DNA of 16,579 nt from Burkholderiales bacterium (GTDB lineage: Bacteria; Pseudomonadota; Gammaproteobacteria; Burkholderiales; Burkholderiaceae_C): contig JANXTP010000430.1 in NCBI GenBank assembly GCA_025352345.1, positions 1 through 16,579 of the forward strand. The letters run 5' to 3'. This document shows, in pieces, positions 8,020 to 15,255 of the stretch. The stretch's first letter is position 1. Each line of letters starts with the position of its first letter. The notes beneath the pieces are model-generated. The model saw nothing but the letters and a program-made list of their open reading frames with translations. It made no database searches and had not been told where the DNA came from. The position numbers were made by a program, and so were the translations under genes.

Positions 8020-8778
8020 ATGGCGCCGTCGGGCGACAACGCTCACCGCGTTGAACGATTCGAGCGGCTCGATGCGCTGCGCGGCGTGGCCATCGTCTGG
8101 ATGGCCGCCTTCCATTTCTGCTTCGACCTCAATTACTACGGCTTCATCTGGCAGGACTTCCACACCGACCCGCTGTGGACGGTGCAGCGCAGCGCCATCG
8201 TCACGCTGTTCCTGTTCTGCGTCGGGCTGGGTCAGGCGGTGGCGCTGAACCAGGGCCAGACGACGCAGCGCTTCTGGCGCCGCTGGGCGCAGATTGCCGG
8301 CTGCGCGGTGGGGGTCAGCCTCGGCTCGGCCTTGATGTTCCCGCAGACCTACATCAGCTTCGGTGTGCTGCACGGCATCGCGGTGATGTTGCTGCTGCTG
8401 CGGCTGGCGGCACCGGCGGGCCGCTGGCTGTGGCTGCTGGGCCTGGCGGCGCTGCTGATGCCGTTGTTCATCCAACACCCGTTCTTCGACACCCGCGCCA
8501 CCAACTGGGTGGGCCTGGTGACCCACAAGCCAATCGCCGAAGACTATGTGCCGGTGCTGCCCTGGCTGGGTGTCGCGTTATGGGGGCTGGCGGCCGGGCA
8601 ATGGGTCGTGCGTCATCGCCCGGTGTGGCTGAGCGGCACGCTGCCGGCGGCGCTCCGCCTGCCGGGCCGACCGCTGGCCGCGCTCGGCCGCTGGAGCCTC
8701 AGTTTCTACATGCTGCACCAGCCGGTGCTGCTCGGCACGGTGATGACGGCGGCGTGGCTGCTGCATCGGCAGGCATGA
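8020..8778 (+). CDS. Membrane protein of the DUF1624 / heparan-alpha-glucosaminide N-acetyltransferase type
   Basis: The 252-residue product is a polytopic inner membrane protein. It starts with the family signature ERLDALRGVAIVWMAAFHFCFDL, in which H32 fits the conserved His of the HGSNAT/acyltransferase-3-like superfamily. About seven hydrophobic helices follow, and it ends with the conserved GRWSLSFYMLHQPVLLG segment. Family members are thought to pass acyl groups across the membrane to a sugar or other acceptor; the acceptor here is unknown. The ORF stays open upstream into the lipoprotein gene, but homology begins just after ATG 8020 (a GTG stands directly before it), which avoids a long overlap. 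It sits 19 bp after the LEA14-like gene and is probably co-transcribed with it. Confidence 0.83.
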   Translation: MAPSGDNAHRVERFERLDALRGVAIVWMAAFHFCFDLNYYGFIWQDFHTDPLWTVQRSAIVTLFLFCVGLGQAVALNQGQTTQRFWRRWAQIAGCAVGVSLGSALMFPQTYISFGVLHGIAVMLLLLRLAAPAGRWLWLLGLAALLMPLFIQHPFFDTRATNWVGLVTHKPIAEDYVPVLPWLGVALWGLAAGQWVVRHRPVWLSGTLPAALRLPGRPLAALGRWSLSFYMLHQPVLLGTVMTAAWLLHRQA

Positions 8779-8819
8779 GCGCAGCGGGCTGAGCCGGCAC
8801 CAGCCGCTACCATCGCTCG

Positions 8820-9581
8820 ATGAGCAACAAGATCCTGTTCGGCTTCCATGCCGTCACCGTCCGGCTGAAGACCACGCCGAAATCCGTCGTCGAGATCCAT
8901 CTCGACACCTCCCGCCGCGACCAGCGCATGCGTCAGTTCGTCGAGCGCTGCACCGCCGCCGGCTCGAAGCTGATCGACAGCGACGACGCCCGGCTGCAGA
9001 AACTGTGCGGCACGCACCGCCACCAGGGCGTGGTCGCCCGCGTCGAGCCGGTGGCGCTGAGCCGGTCGATCGATGACACGCTGGACGAACTCGACGCCGT
9101 CGAGGGCAACCCGCTGCTGCTGGTGCTCGACGGCATCACCGACCCGCACAACCTCGGCGCCTGTCTGCGCGTGGCTGACGGTGCCGGCGCGCACGCGGTG
9201 ATCGCGCCGAAGGACCACGCGGTCGGCGTCAACGCCACGGTGGCCAAGGTGTCCAGCGGTGCGTCGGACACGGTGCCGTACTTCATGGTCACCAACCTGG
9301 CGCGCACGCTCAATGAGTTGAAGGACCGCAACATCCGCATCATCGGCACCTCGGACACGGCGACGCAATCGCTGTACGACATCGACCTGAGCGGGCCGGT
9401 CGCGCTGGTGCTCGGTGCCGAAGGCGCGGGCATGCGCCAGTTGACCACCAAGACCTGCGATGAGCTGGTCAGCCTGCCCATGCGCGGCGCCGTCGAGAGC
9501 CTGAACGTGTCGGTCGCCAGCGGCGTGTGCCTGTACGAAGCGCTGCGCCAGCGGCGTGCGAAGGACGGATCGCTTGGATGA
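8820..9581 (+). CDS. rlmB: 23S rRNA (guanosine-2251-2'-O)-methyltransferase RlmB
   Basis: RlmB methylates the 2'-OH of G2251 in the P-loop of 23S rRNA with SAM as donor. The 253 residues comprise an N-terminal RNA-binding domain (FGFHAVTVRLK, about residues 7-80) and a C-terminal SPOUT domain with a trefoil knot. The three SPOUT motifs are seen: N111-L-G-A-C-L-R117 (motif 1), ALVLGAEGAGM at 195-205 (motif 2) and SLPMRGAVESLNVSVASGV at 218-236 (motif 3, with N229). It is 41 bp downstream of the acyltransferase gene and convergent with cydB, with only 23 bp between the two ends. In other proteobacteria rlmB often follows rnr; that partner is absent here. Confidence 0.95.
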   Translation: MSNKILFGFHAVTVRLKTTPKSVVEIHLDTSRRDQRMRQFVERCTAAGSKLIDSDDARLQKLCGTHRHQGVVARVEPVALSRSIDDTLDELDAVEGNPLLLVLDGITDPHNLGACLRVADGAGAHAVIAPKDHAVGVNATVAKVSSGASDTVPYFMVTNLARTLNELKDRNIRIIGTSDTATQSLYDIDLSGPVALVLGAEGAGMRQLTTKTCDELVSLPMRGAVESLNVSVASGVCLYEALRQRRAKDGSLG

Positions 9582-9604
9582 CTTGAAGATCGACAACGCC
9601 GCGC

Positions 9605-10600
9605 TCAGGCGTAGAGCAACGCCGTCGCCTTGCCCCAGAACACCTTGTAGGAAAACACGGTGTAAGCGGCGATGGCTGGCACCGAGATGCACACGCCGAT
9701 CAGGATGACCTTCAACGCCGCAGGGCTGCTGGCCGCTTGCCAGATCGTCAGGCGGTCGATGACGACGAAGGGGTAGATGCTGTAGGCCAGCCCGATGAAG
9801 CCCAGCACGAAGACGGCGATCAGCGCGACGAAGGGCAACCAGCACAGCGTGGTGCGAACGATGGCCTTGTCGAGCAGCACCCTTGCCGTCACCAACGCGA
9901 TGCCGGTGAAGATAGGAATGACCATCAACGCGATGATCTCGGGCAGTGCGAACCAGCGCTCGCGCACGGTGGCGCTGATCCAGGGTGTCGCCAGCGAGAT
10001 CAGCACCATGCCAATCACCACCGGCGCCCAAGCCAGCTTGGCCCAGCCGATTGCCTTCAATTGCAATTCGCCTTCGGTCTTCATCACCAGCCAGGCGGCG
10101 CCCAGCAGCGCATAGGCGGCCGGCAGTGCCACTGCGATGGCGGCCGCGAAAACGGGATAGTTCCAGCCTTCGCCGAAGCCACTGATGTAGCGGCCCAGCA
10201 TCCAGCCCTGCGACAGCGAGGCCAGCATCGAGCCCGCGAAGAACAGCTTGTCCCACAGCGGCTTGGCGCTGGACTTGGCCTTGACGCGGAAGTCGAAGGC
10301 CACGCCGCGCAGCGTCAGGCCGATCAGCATCAGCGTGACCGGCAGATACAGCTGCGACAGCACCACGCCGTGCGCCTTCGGGAAAGCCACCAGCAGGATG
10401 CCAATGCCCAGCACCAGCCAGGTCTCGTTGGCGTCCCAGAACGGACCGATCGACGCGATCAGCACGTCTTTTTCTTCGGCAGTGGCGCGTGGCATCAGCA
10501 GGCCGACGCCCAGGTCGTAGCCGTCGCTGATCACGTAGATGAGCATCGAGATGCCCATCAACGCCATGAAGATCACTGGCAACACGGTGTCGAAGCTCAT
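9605..10600 (-). CDS. cydB: Cytochrome bd-type quinol oxidase subunit II (CioB/CydB)
   Basis: CydB is the heme-free structural subunit that pairs with CydA in the inner membrane oxidase, which reduces oxygen to water with quinol. The 331-residue protein begins MSFDTVLPVIFMALMG, followed by the family motif ISDGYDLGVGLLMP and the conserved GPFWDANETWLVLGIGILLVAFPKA. About eight hydrophobic helices follow, in line with family length. The ATG at 10600 overlaps the cydA stop codon by 4 bp (ATGA), so translation is coupled. The larger open frame extending upstream of the ATG is only an antisense-like shadow of cydA. No small cydX-like subunit gene follows; only 23 bp separate the stop from the end of rlmB. 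Confidence 0.95.
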   Translation of the reverse strand: MSFDTVLPVIFMALMGISMLIYVISDGYDLGVGLLMPRATAEEKDVLIASIGPFWDANETWLVLGIGILLVAFPKAHGVVLSQLYLPVTLMLIGLTLRGVAFDFRVKAKSSAKPLWDKLFFAGSMLASLSQGWMLGRYISGFGEGWNYPVFAAAIAVALPAAYALLGAAWLVMKTEGELQLKAIGWAKLAWAPVVIGMVLISLATPWISATVRERWFALPEIIALMVIPIFTGIALVTARVLLDKAIVRTTLCWLPFVALIAVFVLGFIGLAYSIYPFVVIDRLTIWQAASSPAALKVILIGVCISVPAIAAYTVFSYKVFWGKATALLYA

Positions 10601-11979
10601 GATGCGTTGCCTCCGACCAGGGCCTGTGCCGCACGGCCCTCCGCCTCTTCGAGTGCGTTGGTTTCGATCACGTCTTCCGGCTTCTCCGCCATGTACTTCA
10701 GCACCGCCACGTAGGCAACGATCAGTGCCGCGTACAGCGTCAGGTACATCGCGAGACTCAGGCCGATCATCGGCGACGACACATTGGTGGCGGTCACGTC
10801 GGCGGTGCGCAGCAGGCCATAGACGATGAAGGGCTGGCGCCCGATCTCGGTCACATACCAGCCGGCCACCGTGGCGACCCAGCCCGAAAACGTCATGCCG
10901 GCCAGCACCCACAGCAGCGGCCTGGGCATTCGTGCGGCTTGCCACTGGGCGCGCTGCGACAACCACCAGCCGACCCAGCTGACGGCCAGCATCAGCACGC
11001 CCATGCCGACCATCACGCGGAAGCCCCAGAACACCGGCGCCACCGGCGGATGCATGTCGCCGAATTCGTTGATGCCCTTGATCTCGCCATCGGCATCGTG
11101 CGTCAGGATCAGGCTGGCCATGCGTGGCAGCGCGATCTCGAAGTGGTTGCTGCGCGTTTGCGCATCGGGCCAGGCGAACAGCAGCAGCGGTGCGCCGCGC
11201 TCGGTCTGCCAGACGCCCTCCATCGCCGCAATTTTCTGTGGCTGGTGTTCCAGCGTGTTCAGACCGTGCATGTCGCCGACCATGATCTGCACCGGGATCA
11301 GCAGCGCCGCGACCGTCAGGCCGACACGCAGGATCTTCGGCGCCGAGCGCTCGGCCGCGCCGCGCAGCATCTGCCAGGCGCTCAAGCCAGCGAGCAGGAA
11401 CGAGCAGGTCAGGGCCGACGCCAGCACCATGTGCGTGAAGCGGTACGGGAACGATGGGTTGAAGATGACCGCTGGCCAGCTCACCACCTGGAAAACACCA
11501 TCGACGATTTCGTGGCCGGCTGGTGTCTGCATCCACGAGTTCAGCGCCAAGATCCAGAACGCGCTGACGGTGGTGCCGAAGGCAACGAAGAAGCTCGCCA
11601 TCATGTGGATGCGCTCGCTGACCCGGCCGTGGCCGAACAACATCACGCCCAGGAAGCCGGCCTCGAGGAAGAAGGCGGTCAACACCTCGTAGCCGAGCAG
11701 CGGGCCGGCGACATTGCCCGCTTTTTCCATGAAGCCCGGCCAGTTGGTGCCGAACTGGAAGCTCATCGTGATGCCGCTGACCACGCCCAATGCGAAGCTC
11801 AGCGCGAACACCTTGGTCCAGAAACGGTAGGCCGCCAGCCAGGCGGTGTCTCGCGTGTTCAACCAACGCCAGCGGAAGAACAGCAGCATCCAGCCGAGCG
11901 CGATCGTGATCGTCGGGAACAGGATGTGGAAGGTCATGTTCGCAGCGAACTGCATGCGGGCGAGGATGAGTGCGTCCAT
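10597..11979 (-). CDS. cydA: Cytochrome bd-type quinol oxidase subunit I, short Q-loop (CioA/CydA)
   Basis: CydA carries hemes b558, b595 and d and the quinol site. The 460-residue chain contains H18 in NMTFHILFP (heme b595 ligand), H183 in RFTHMVLAS and M323 in GFRVMVGMG (heme b558 ligands), E98 and E106 of the proton path in GYEVLTAFFLEAGF, and K249/E254 of the quinol loop in QPQKIAAMEGVW. The spacing from the loop to M323 is about 70 residues shorter than in E. coli, which marks the short Q-loop class that includes cyanide-insensitive oxidases. Odd: the signature is GRQPF (380-384) rather than GRQPW, with E378 and R381 kept. ATG 11979 is preceded by AGGA at good distance (TGACAGGACGTTTCCTC). 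It lies 14 bp after the regulator gene. Confidence 0.95.
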   Translation of the reverse strand: MDALILARMQFAANMTFHILFPTITIALGWMLLFFRWRWLNTRDTAWLAAYRFWTKVFALSFALGVVSGITMSFQFGTNWPGFMEKAGNVAGPLLGYEVLTAFFLEAGFLGVMLFGHGRVSERIHMMASFFVAFGTTVSAFWILALNSWMQTPAGHEIVDGVFQVVSWPAVIFNPSFPYRFTHMVLASALTCSFLLAGLSAWQMLRGAAERSAPKILRVGLTVAALLIPVQIMVGDMHGLNTLEHQPQKIAAMEGVWQTERGAPLLLFAWPDAQTRSNHFEIALPRMASLILTHDADGEIKGINEFGDMHPPVAPVFWGFRVMVGMGVLMLAVSWVGWWLSQRAQWQAARMPRPLLWVLAGMTFSGWVATVAGWYVTEIGRQPFIVYGLLRTADVTATNVSSPMIGLSLAMYLTLYAALIVAYVAVLKYMAEKPEDVIETNALEEAEGRAAQALVGGNAS

Positions 11980-11993
11980 GAGGAAACGTCCTG

Positions 11994-12578
11994 TCAGGAG
12001 GGTATCTTGCTGCTCGTCGCGACCTTCACCTTGCCGGTGAATTCGAGCAGTCGTTGTACCTTGGAGCCCATCTTCATCAGCTGGGCGAGGGTTTTCTGGT
12101 CCATGCGCTGCACGTCTTCGAACCAGGTCGTCATTAGCTCGATCAGGTCGTGCATGCTCTTCATGCGCTGCTGAGCGATGCGGTCTTCGTCGGTCGTTGC
12201 TTCTTCGAGCAGCGCACTGCGCAGCATCGACAGCGTGGGCTCGATCTCGCGGCGGCGGCGTTCCTCGGCCAGCGTGCGAAAGATCTCCCAGGCATCGGTC
12301 GGCGCTTCGAAATACTCCCGACGGTCGCCGGGCAGGTGGCGCAACTGCACCAGCCGCCACGCCTGCAATTCCTTCAGGCCCATGCTCACATTGGAACGCG
12401 AGAATTCCAGCGAATCGCCGATGTCGTCGGCGTTCAACGGGCGTGGCGACACGAAGATCAGCGCGTAGATCTGACCCACCGTTCGATTGATGCCCCAGCG
12501 GCTGCCCATCTCGCCAAAATGGCTGACGAAGCTTCGCACGAGCGGGGACAGTGCGGGGGTGGTGGGGTGGGCTTGCAT
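11994..12578 (-). CDS. GbsR/MarR-family transcriptional regulator, probable regulator of cydAB
   Basis: The product (194 residues from ATG 12578; a GTG at 12590 would add four) reads as a GbsR-like member of the MarR superfamily. An N-terminal helix (SPLVRSFVSHFGEMGSRWGINR) leads to a winged helix-turn-helix, where VGQIYALIFVSPRPLNADDIGDSLEFSRSNVSMGLKELQ forms the recognition part and RREYFEA the wing. A long helical, charged C-terminal half probably serves dimerization. The gene is 14 bp upstream of cydA in the same direction, so all three are likely one operon. A perfect 16-bp palindrome lies over its promoter, which suggests autoregulation and control of the oxidase. The signal it senses cannot be read from the sequence. 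Confidence 0.85.
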   Translation of the reverse strand: MQAHPTTPALSPLVRSFVSHFGEMGSRWGINRTVGQIYALIFVSPRPLNADDIGDSLEFSRSNVSMGLKELQAWRLVQLRHLPGDRREYFEAPTDAWEIFRTLAEERRRREIEPTLSMLRSALLEEATTDEDRIAQQRMKSMHDLIELMTTWFEDVQRMDQKTLAQLMKMGSKVQRLLEFTGKVKVATSSKIPS

Positions 12579-12614
12579 TCGACAGCGCACGTCACGATGA
12601 CGATCTGCACACCC

Positions 12615-12644
12615 ATTCTATCGGACAGTTCAGTAATTACTGAA
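12615..12644 (-). promoter_or_regulatory. Probable promoter of the regulator-cydAB operon
   Basis: On the minus strand TAGAAT (12620-12615) matches the -10 consensus at 5 of 6. A weak -35 TTCAGT (12644-12639) stands 18 bp upstream and lies inside the palindromic operator. Transcription would begin near 12608, giving a leader of about 30 nt before ATG 12578. Overlap of the -35 with the operator fits repression by blocking RNA polymerase. Confidence 0.45.
12629..12644. promoter_or_regulatory. Perfect 16-bp palindrome, candidate operator of the GbsR/MarR-type regulator
   Basis: TTCAGTAATTACTGAA is an exact inverted repeat of two 8-bp arms without spacer, AT-rich in a GC-rich setting. It stands about 50 bp upstream of the regulator start codon. 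Its size and symmetry fit binding by a dimeric winged-helix regulator, and its place over the -35 region fits repression of the operon. It could in principle be the site of another regulator. Confidence 0.65.
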
Positions 12645-12663
12645 ATCTGGTGAAGGACTGCTG

Positions 12664-12683
12664 CTAGGAGTCTGGGCGGCAGA
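12664..12683 (+). repeat. Left terminal inverted repeat of the insertion sequence
   Basis: The 20 bases beginning CTAGGAGTCTGGGCGG are the exact reverse complement of 14202-14221. The match stops on the inner side after 20 bp and on the outer side at once. Confidence 0.93.
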
Positions 12684-12732
12684 AGTGCGACTTCGTGTCG
12701 GCGTGAATGAGGCGTAGGTCGTTGATCGAGGC

Positions 12733-14061
12733 ATGGCCGCGAACTACCTCCCCTACGAACCGCAGCAGATGATGCTGCTGCCTGAGTCACTGCAGGAGTG
12801 GCTGCCCGAAGGGCACCTGGCCCACTTCATCAGCGACGCCATCGACGGACCCGACCTTGGCGCGTTCCACGCACGCTACGACAAGGACGGCCCGCGCAAC
12901 CAGCCGTTCCACCCGGCGATGATGGTCAAGGTGCTGGTCTACGGCTACGCCACGGGGTGTTTTAGCTCACGCAAGATCGCGCGCAAGCTGCACGAGGACG
13001 TGGCGTTCCGCGTGCTGGCGGCGCGCAACTTCCCCGCGCACCGCACGATCCGCGACTTTCGGGCCTTCCACCTGAAGGAACTCTCGGACCTGTTCGTGCA
13101 GGTCGTGCGCCTGGCGCGCGAGATGGGGCTGGTCAAGCTGGGCACCATCGCGGTGGACGGCACCAAGGCCAAGGCCAAGGCCAACGCCAGCCGCCACAAG
13201 GCGATGAGCTACGGCCATATGCGCAAGGCGGAGGCCGAGTTGAAGGCGCAGATCGAGGCCCTGCTGGCCAAGGCACGCGCAGCCGACGAGGCCGAGAAGA
13301 ACGAGCCCGAGCTGGACATCCCGGCCGAGATCGCGCGCCGGCAGGACCGGCTCGACGCGATCGCCGCAGCGCGTGCCCGACTCGAACAACGTCAGCGCGA
13401 AGCCGACCTCGAACGCGGGCGCAGCGACGACGACGATCAGAAGCCGCGCGGCCAAGACGGCAAGCCCAAGGGCGGGCGCTACAAGCGGGCCTTCGGCGTG
13501 CCGCAGGACAAGGATCAGGACAACTTCACCGACCCCGACAGCCGCATCATGCAGCGCGCCGGCGGCGGGTTCGATCCGGCCTACAACGCTCAGACGGCCA
13601 TCGACGACACGGCCCACATCATCGTGGCGGCCGAGCTGATCAACAACGCCTCGGACGTGCGCGAATTGCCGACGATGGTGACCGCAGTCAAGGCCACGCT
13701 GGGCGCCTATCCCGAGCAGACGTTGGCCGATGCGGGCTACCGCAGCGAGGCGGTGTTCGCCGCGCTTGCCGGCTGCACCGACCTGGTCGTGGCGATCGGA
13801 CGCGAAGGCAAGGGGCACCGAGCGATCAACGCCCACACGCTGCCGCTGACTGCGGCGATGGCGACGAAGATGAAGACGCAAGAGGCACGTGAGGCCTACC
13901 GCCGACGCAAGTGGCTTGCCGAGCCGCCAAACGGCTGGATCAAGAACGTCCTGGGGTTCCGTCAGTTCAGCATGCGCGGCCTGCACCGAGTGCAAGCCGA
14001 GTGGAAGCTCGTGTGCATGGCACTGAATCTGCGACGCATGGCGACGATGCAGACAGCTTGA
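12733..14061 (+). CDS. Transposase, IS1182 family (DDE type)
   Basis: The transposase cuts and joins the IS ends. The 442-residue chain opens with the DUF772-type domain typical of the family (PYEPQQMMLLPESLQEWLPEGHLAHFISDAID, and FHPAMMVKVLVYGYATGCFSSRKIARKL at about 59-86). The catalytic acidic residues fit D142 in IAVDGTKAKA, D333 in LADAGYRSE and E397 in WLAEPPNGWIKNVLGFRQFSMRGL. Between the first two Asp lies a charged, coiled-coil-like segment (about 160-260) rich in Lys, Glu, Asp and Arg. No stop or frameshift breaks it, so it is probably active. ATG 12733 has a weak GAGG just before it. It points opposite to the neighbouring cydAB and egtD genes. Confidence 0.93.
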   Translation: MAANYLPYEPQQMMLLPESLQEWLPEGHLAHFISDAIDGPDLGAFHARYDKDGPRNQPFHPAMMVKVLVYGYATGCFSSRKIARKLHEDVAFRVLAARNFPAHRTIRDFRAFHLKELSDLFVQVVRLAREMGLVKLGTIAVDGTKAKAKANASRHKAMSYGHMRKAEAELKAQIEALLAKARAADEAEKNEPELDIPAEIARRQDRLDAIAAARARLEQRQREADLERGRSDDDDQKPRGQDGKPKGGRYKRAFGVPQDKDQDNFTDPDSRIMQRAGGGFDPAYNAQTAIDDTAHIIVAAELINNASDVRELPTMVTAVKATLGAYPEQTLADAGYRSEAVFAALAGCTDLVVAIGREGKGHRAINAHTLPLTAAMATKMKTQEAREAYRRRKWLAEPPNGWIKNVLGFRQFSMRGLHRVQAEWKLVCMALNLRRMATMQTA

Positions 14062-14062
14062 C

Positions 14063-14094
14063 CCTGCGAAGCCGCACGTACAGCACCTCGCAGG
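14063..14094 (+). other. Inverted repeat just after the transposase stop, in the 140-bp non-coding IS tail
   Basis: CCTGCGA (14063-14069) and TCGCAGG (14088-14094) can pair across an 18-nt loop directly after the stop codon. There is no T-run, so it is not a standard intrinsic terminator; it may slow transcript decay or have no role. I see nothing else in the tail 14062-14201. Confidence 0.3.
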
Positions 14095-14201
14095 CCTCGC
14101 TACGCGGTCATCACGACCTCAGCCAGCGCGCCCAGGGCGAGCCGATCGCGCAAACCGCGCCAAATCCGCCGCGTCGCCTCCCTCGGCCTGGCATTGAAGT
14201 G

Positions 14202-14221
14202 TCTGCCGCCCAGACTCCTAG
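14202..14221 (-). repeat. Right terminal inverted repeat of the insertion sequence
   Basis: This is the exact 20-bp inverse of the left end and finishes in CTCCTAG. Nineteen bases separate it from the egtD stop codon. Confidence 0.93.
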
Positions 14222-14240
14222 GTTCTGGTGGAACAGGCGC

Positions 14241-15242
14241 TCAGGCCTGCGCCCAGAACACCGCGAACCAGCCCTGCGCGTCGACCCAGCAGCGGCTGTG
14301 TGCAAAGCCTGCCGATTGCAGCAAGGCGGCAAAGCGTTCGACGCTGTATTTGTAGGAATTTTCGGTGTGCAACCGCTCGCCGGCCTCGAACCGCCGCTGA
14401 CCGTCAAGCCAGTGCACCACCAGCGCGCGGCGAGCTTCGAGGTGCATTTCGATGCGTGAGGCTTCGGGGTTGAAGAACGCGACATGGCGCCAATCGCGCG
14501 GGTCGAAATCGCTGTCGATCAGCCGGTTCAGGTGGCGCAGCAGGTTCAGGTTGAACGCGGCCGTGACCCCCAGCGCGTCGTCGTAGGCGGGCTCCAGCCA
14601 TTCGATGCCCTTGACGAGATCGACACCGATCAACAAACCGCCGCCGCTTGCTTGGCGCTGCACGCTGGCCAGAAAGACTTCGGCTTGCACCGGGGTGAAG
14701 TTGCCGATGCTCGAACCGGGATAGAAAAACACCGGCCTGCCGCGCACCATGTCTGGCGGCAGCGCCAGGGTGCTGGAGAAGTCGAGGCCCACGCCGGCCA
14801 CCTCGAGCGATGGGTGCTGGCGCTGCACGTCATTCAATGCTTGTTCCAGAAAGCCTACCGAGATGTCGACCGCCACATAGCGCGCTGGTCGCAGCGATGG
14901 GATCAGCCGCAGCGCCTTCGCGCAGCTGCCTGCACCCAGGTCGATCAGGGTGCCGACCGCGCCGATCGCCTGTGCCATCGCTGTGGCGTTGGCCGACAGG
15001 ATCGCCGCCTCGGTGCGCGTCGGGTAGTACTCGGGCAGCTCGGTAATGGCTTCGAACAGGCGCGAACCGAGTGCGTCGTAAAGGAATTTCGGCGAGGTTG
15101 TCGCCTGCGCTGCGTTCAAGCCGTCGACCAACTCGTGGCGCGTCTGCTCGGGGTTCTCGTGATGGACTTGCACGAGGCGATGGCTCGCATCGAGCGCGGA
15201 GCGCGGTGTGAGCGGAGACGCAGACGATGCGGTGGTGTTCAA
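14241..15242 (-). CDS. egtD: L-histidine N-alpha-methyltransferase EgtD (ergothioneine synthesis)
   Basis: EgtD trimethylates the alpha-amino group of histidine with SAM to give hercynine, the first step to the thiol antioxidant ergothioneine. From the TTG start the chain has 333 residues, close to the roughly 320 of mycobacterial EgtD. It shows the SAM motif TLIDLGAGSCAKALRL (98-113), VAVDIS (123-128), the family string FYPGSSIGNF with N181 (which fits the His-binding Asn), the early ELPEYYPTRTEAA region and ENS with E294/S296, which fit the Glu and Ser of the imidazole pocket. TTG 15242-15240 is chosen because GGAG stands 9 nt upstream; a GTG at 15335 would add 31 unconserved residues. No egtB is adjacent. 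The IS begins 19 bp downstream. Confidence 0.92.
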   Translation of the reverse strand: MNTTASSASPLTPRSALDASHRLVQVHHENPEQTRHELVDGLNAAQATTSPKFLYDALGSRLFEAITELPEYYPTRTEAAILSANATAMAQAIGAVGTLIDLGAGSCAKALRLIPSLRPARYVAVDISVGFLEQALNDVQRQHPSLEVAGVGLDFSSTLALPPDMVRGRPVFFYPGSSIGNFTPVQAEVFLASVQRQASGGGLLIGVDLVKGIEWLEPAYDDALGVTAAFNLNLLRHLNRLIDSDFDPRDWRHVAFFNPEASRIEMHLEARRALVVHWLDGQRRFEAGERLHTENSYKYSVERFAALLQSAGFAHSRCWVDAQGWFAVFWAQA

Positions 15243-15251
15243 GACGGGATA

Positions 15252-15255
15252 CTCC
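15252..15255 (-). promoter_or_regulatory. Shine-Dalgarno sequence that supports the TTG start of egtD
   Basis: GGAG on the minus strand, 9 nt before TTG 15242, is the best ribosome binding site near the 5' end of this gene and favours the TTG over the GTG at 15335. Confidence 0.5.

Larger units (their letters stand above)
12664..14221 (+). mobile_element. Complete IS1182-like insertion sequence, about 1.56 kb
   Basis: A single transposase gene is bounded by perfect 20-bp inverted repeats, 12664-12683 and 14202-14221. Both outer ends read CTAG, so the element may be 1550 bp between a 4-bp CTAG target duplication, or 1558 bp with CTAG as part of the repeats; the sequence alone cannot decide because CTAG is a palindrome. 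No longer direct repeat flanks it. The element is intact, which suggests a fairly recent insertion. It lies between the 3' end of egtD (19 bp away) and the operator of the cydAB operon (19 bp away), and breaks no recognisable gene. Confidence 0.9.

Noticed and set aside
8784..8809. Possible hairpin between the acyltransferase gene and rlmB as a terminator
   Set aside because: The stem AGCGG-CTG with CAGCCGCT needs a bulge, and no T-run follows; too weak to call.
9605..11866. The open frame of cydB extended upstream to a 753-codon reading, as if a fusion protein
   Set aside because: The cydB protein clearly begins at MSFDTVLPV (10600), overlapping the cydA stop by 4 bp; the upstream part is an alternative frame of cydA and has no membrane-protein character.
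13165..13191. Short GCCAAG-type repeats in the transposase gene
   Set aside because: They encode the Lys/Ala-rich KAKAKANA stretch after the first catalytic Asp, a usual feature of this family, not a separate repeat element.
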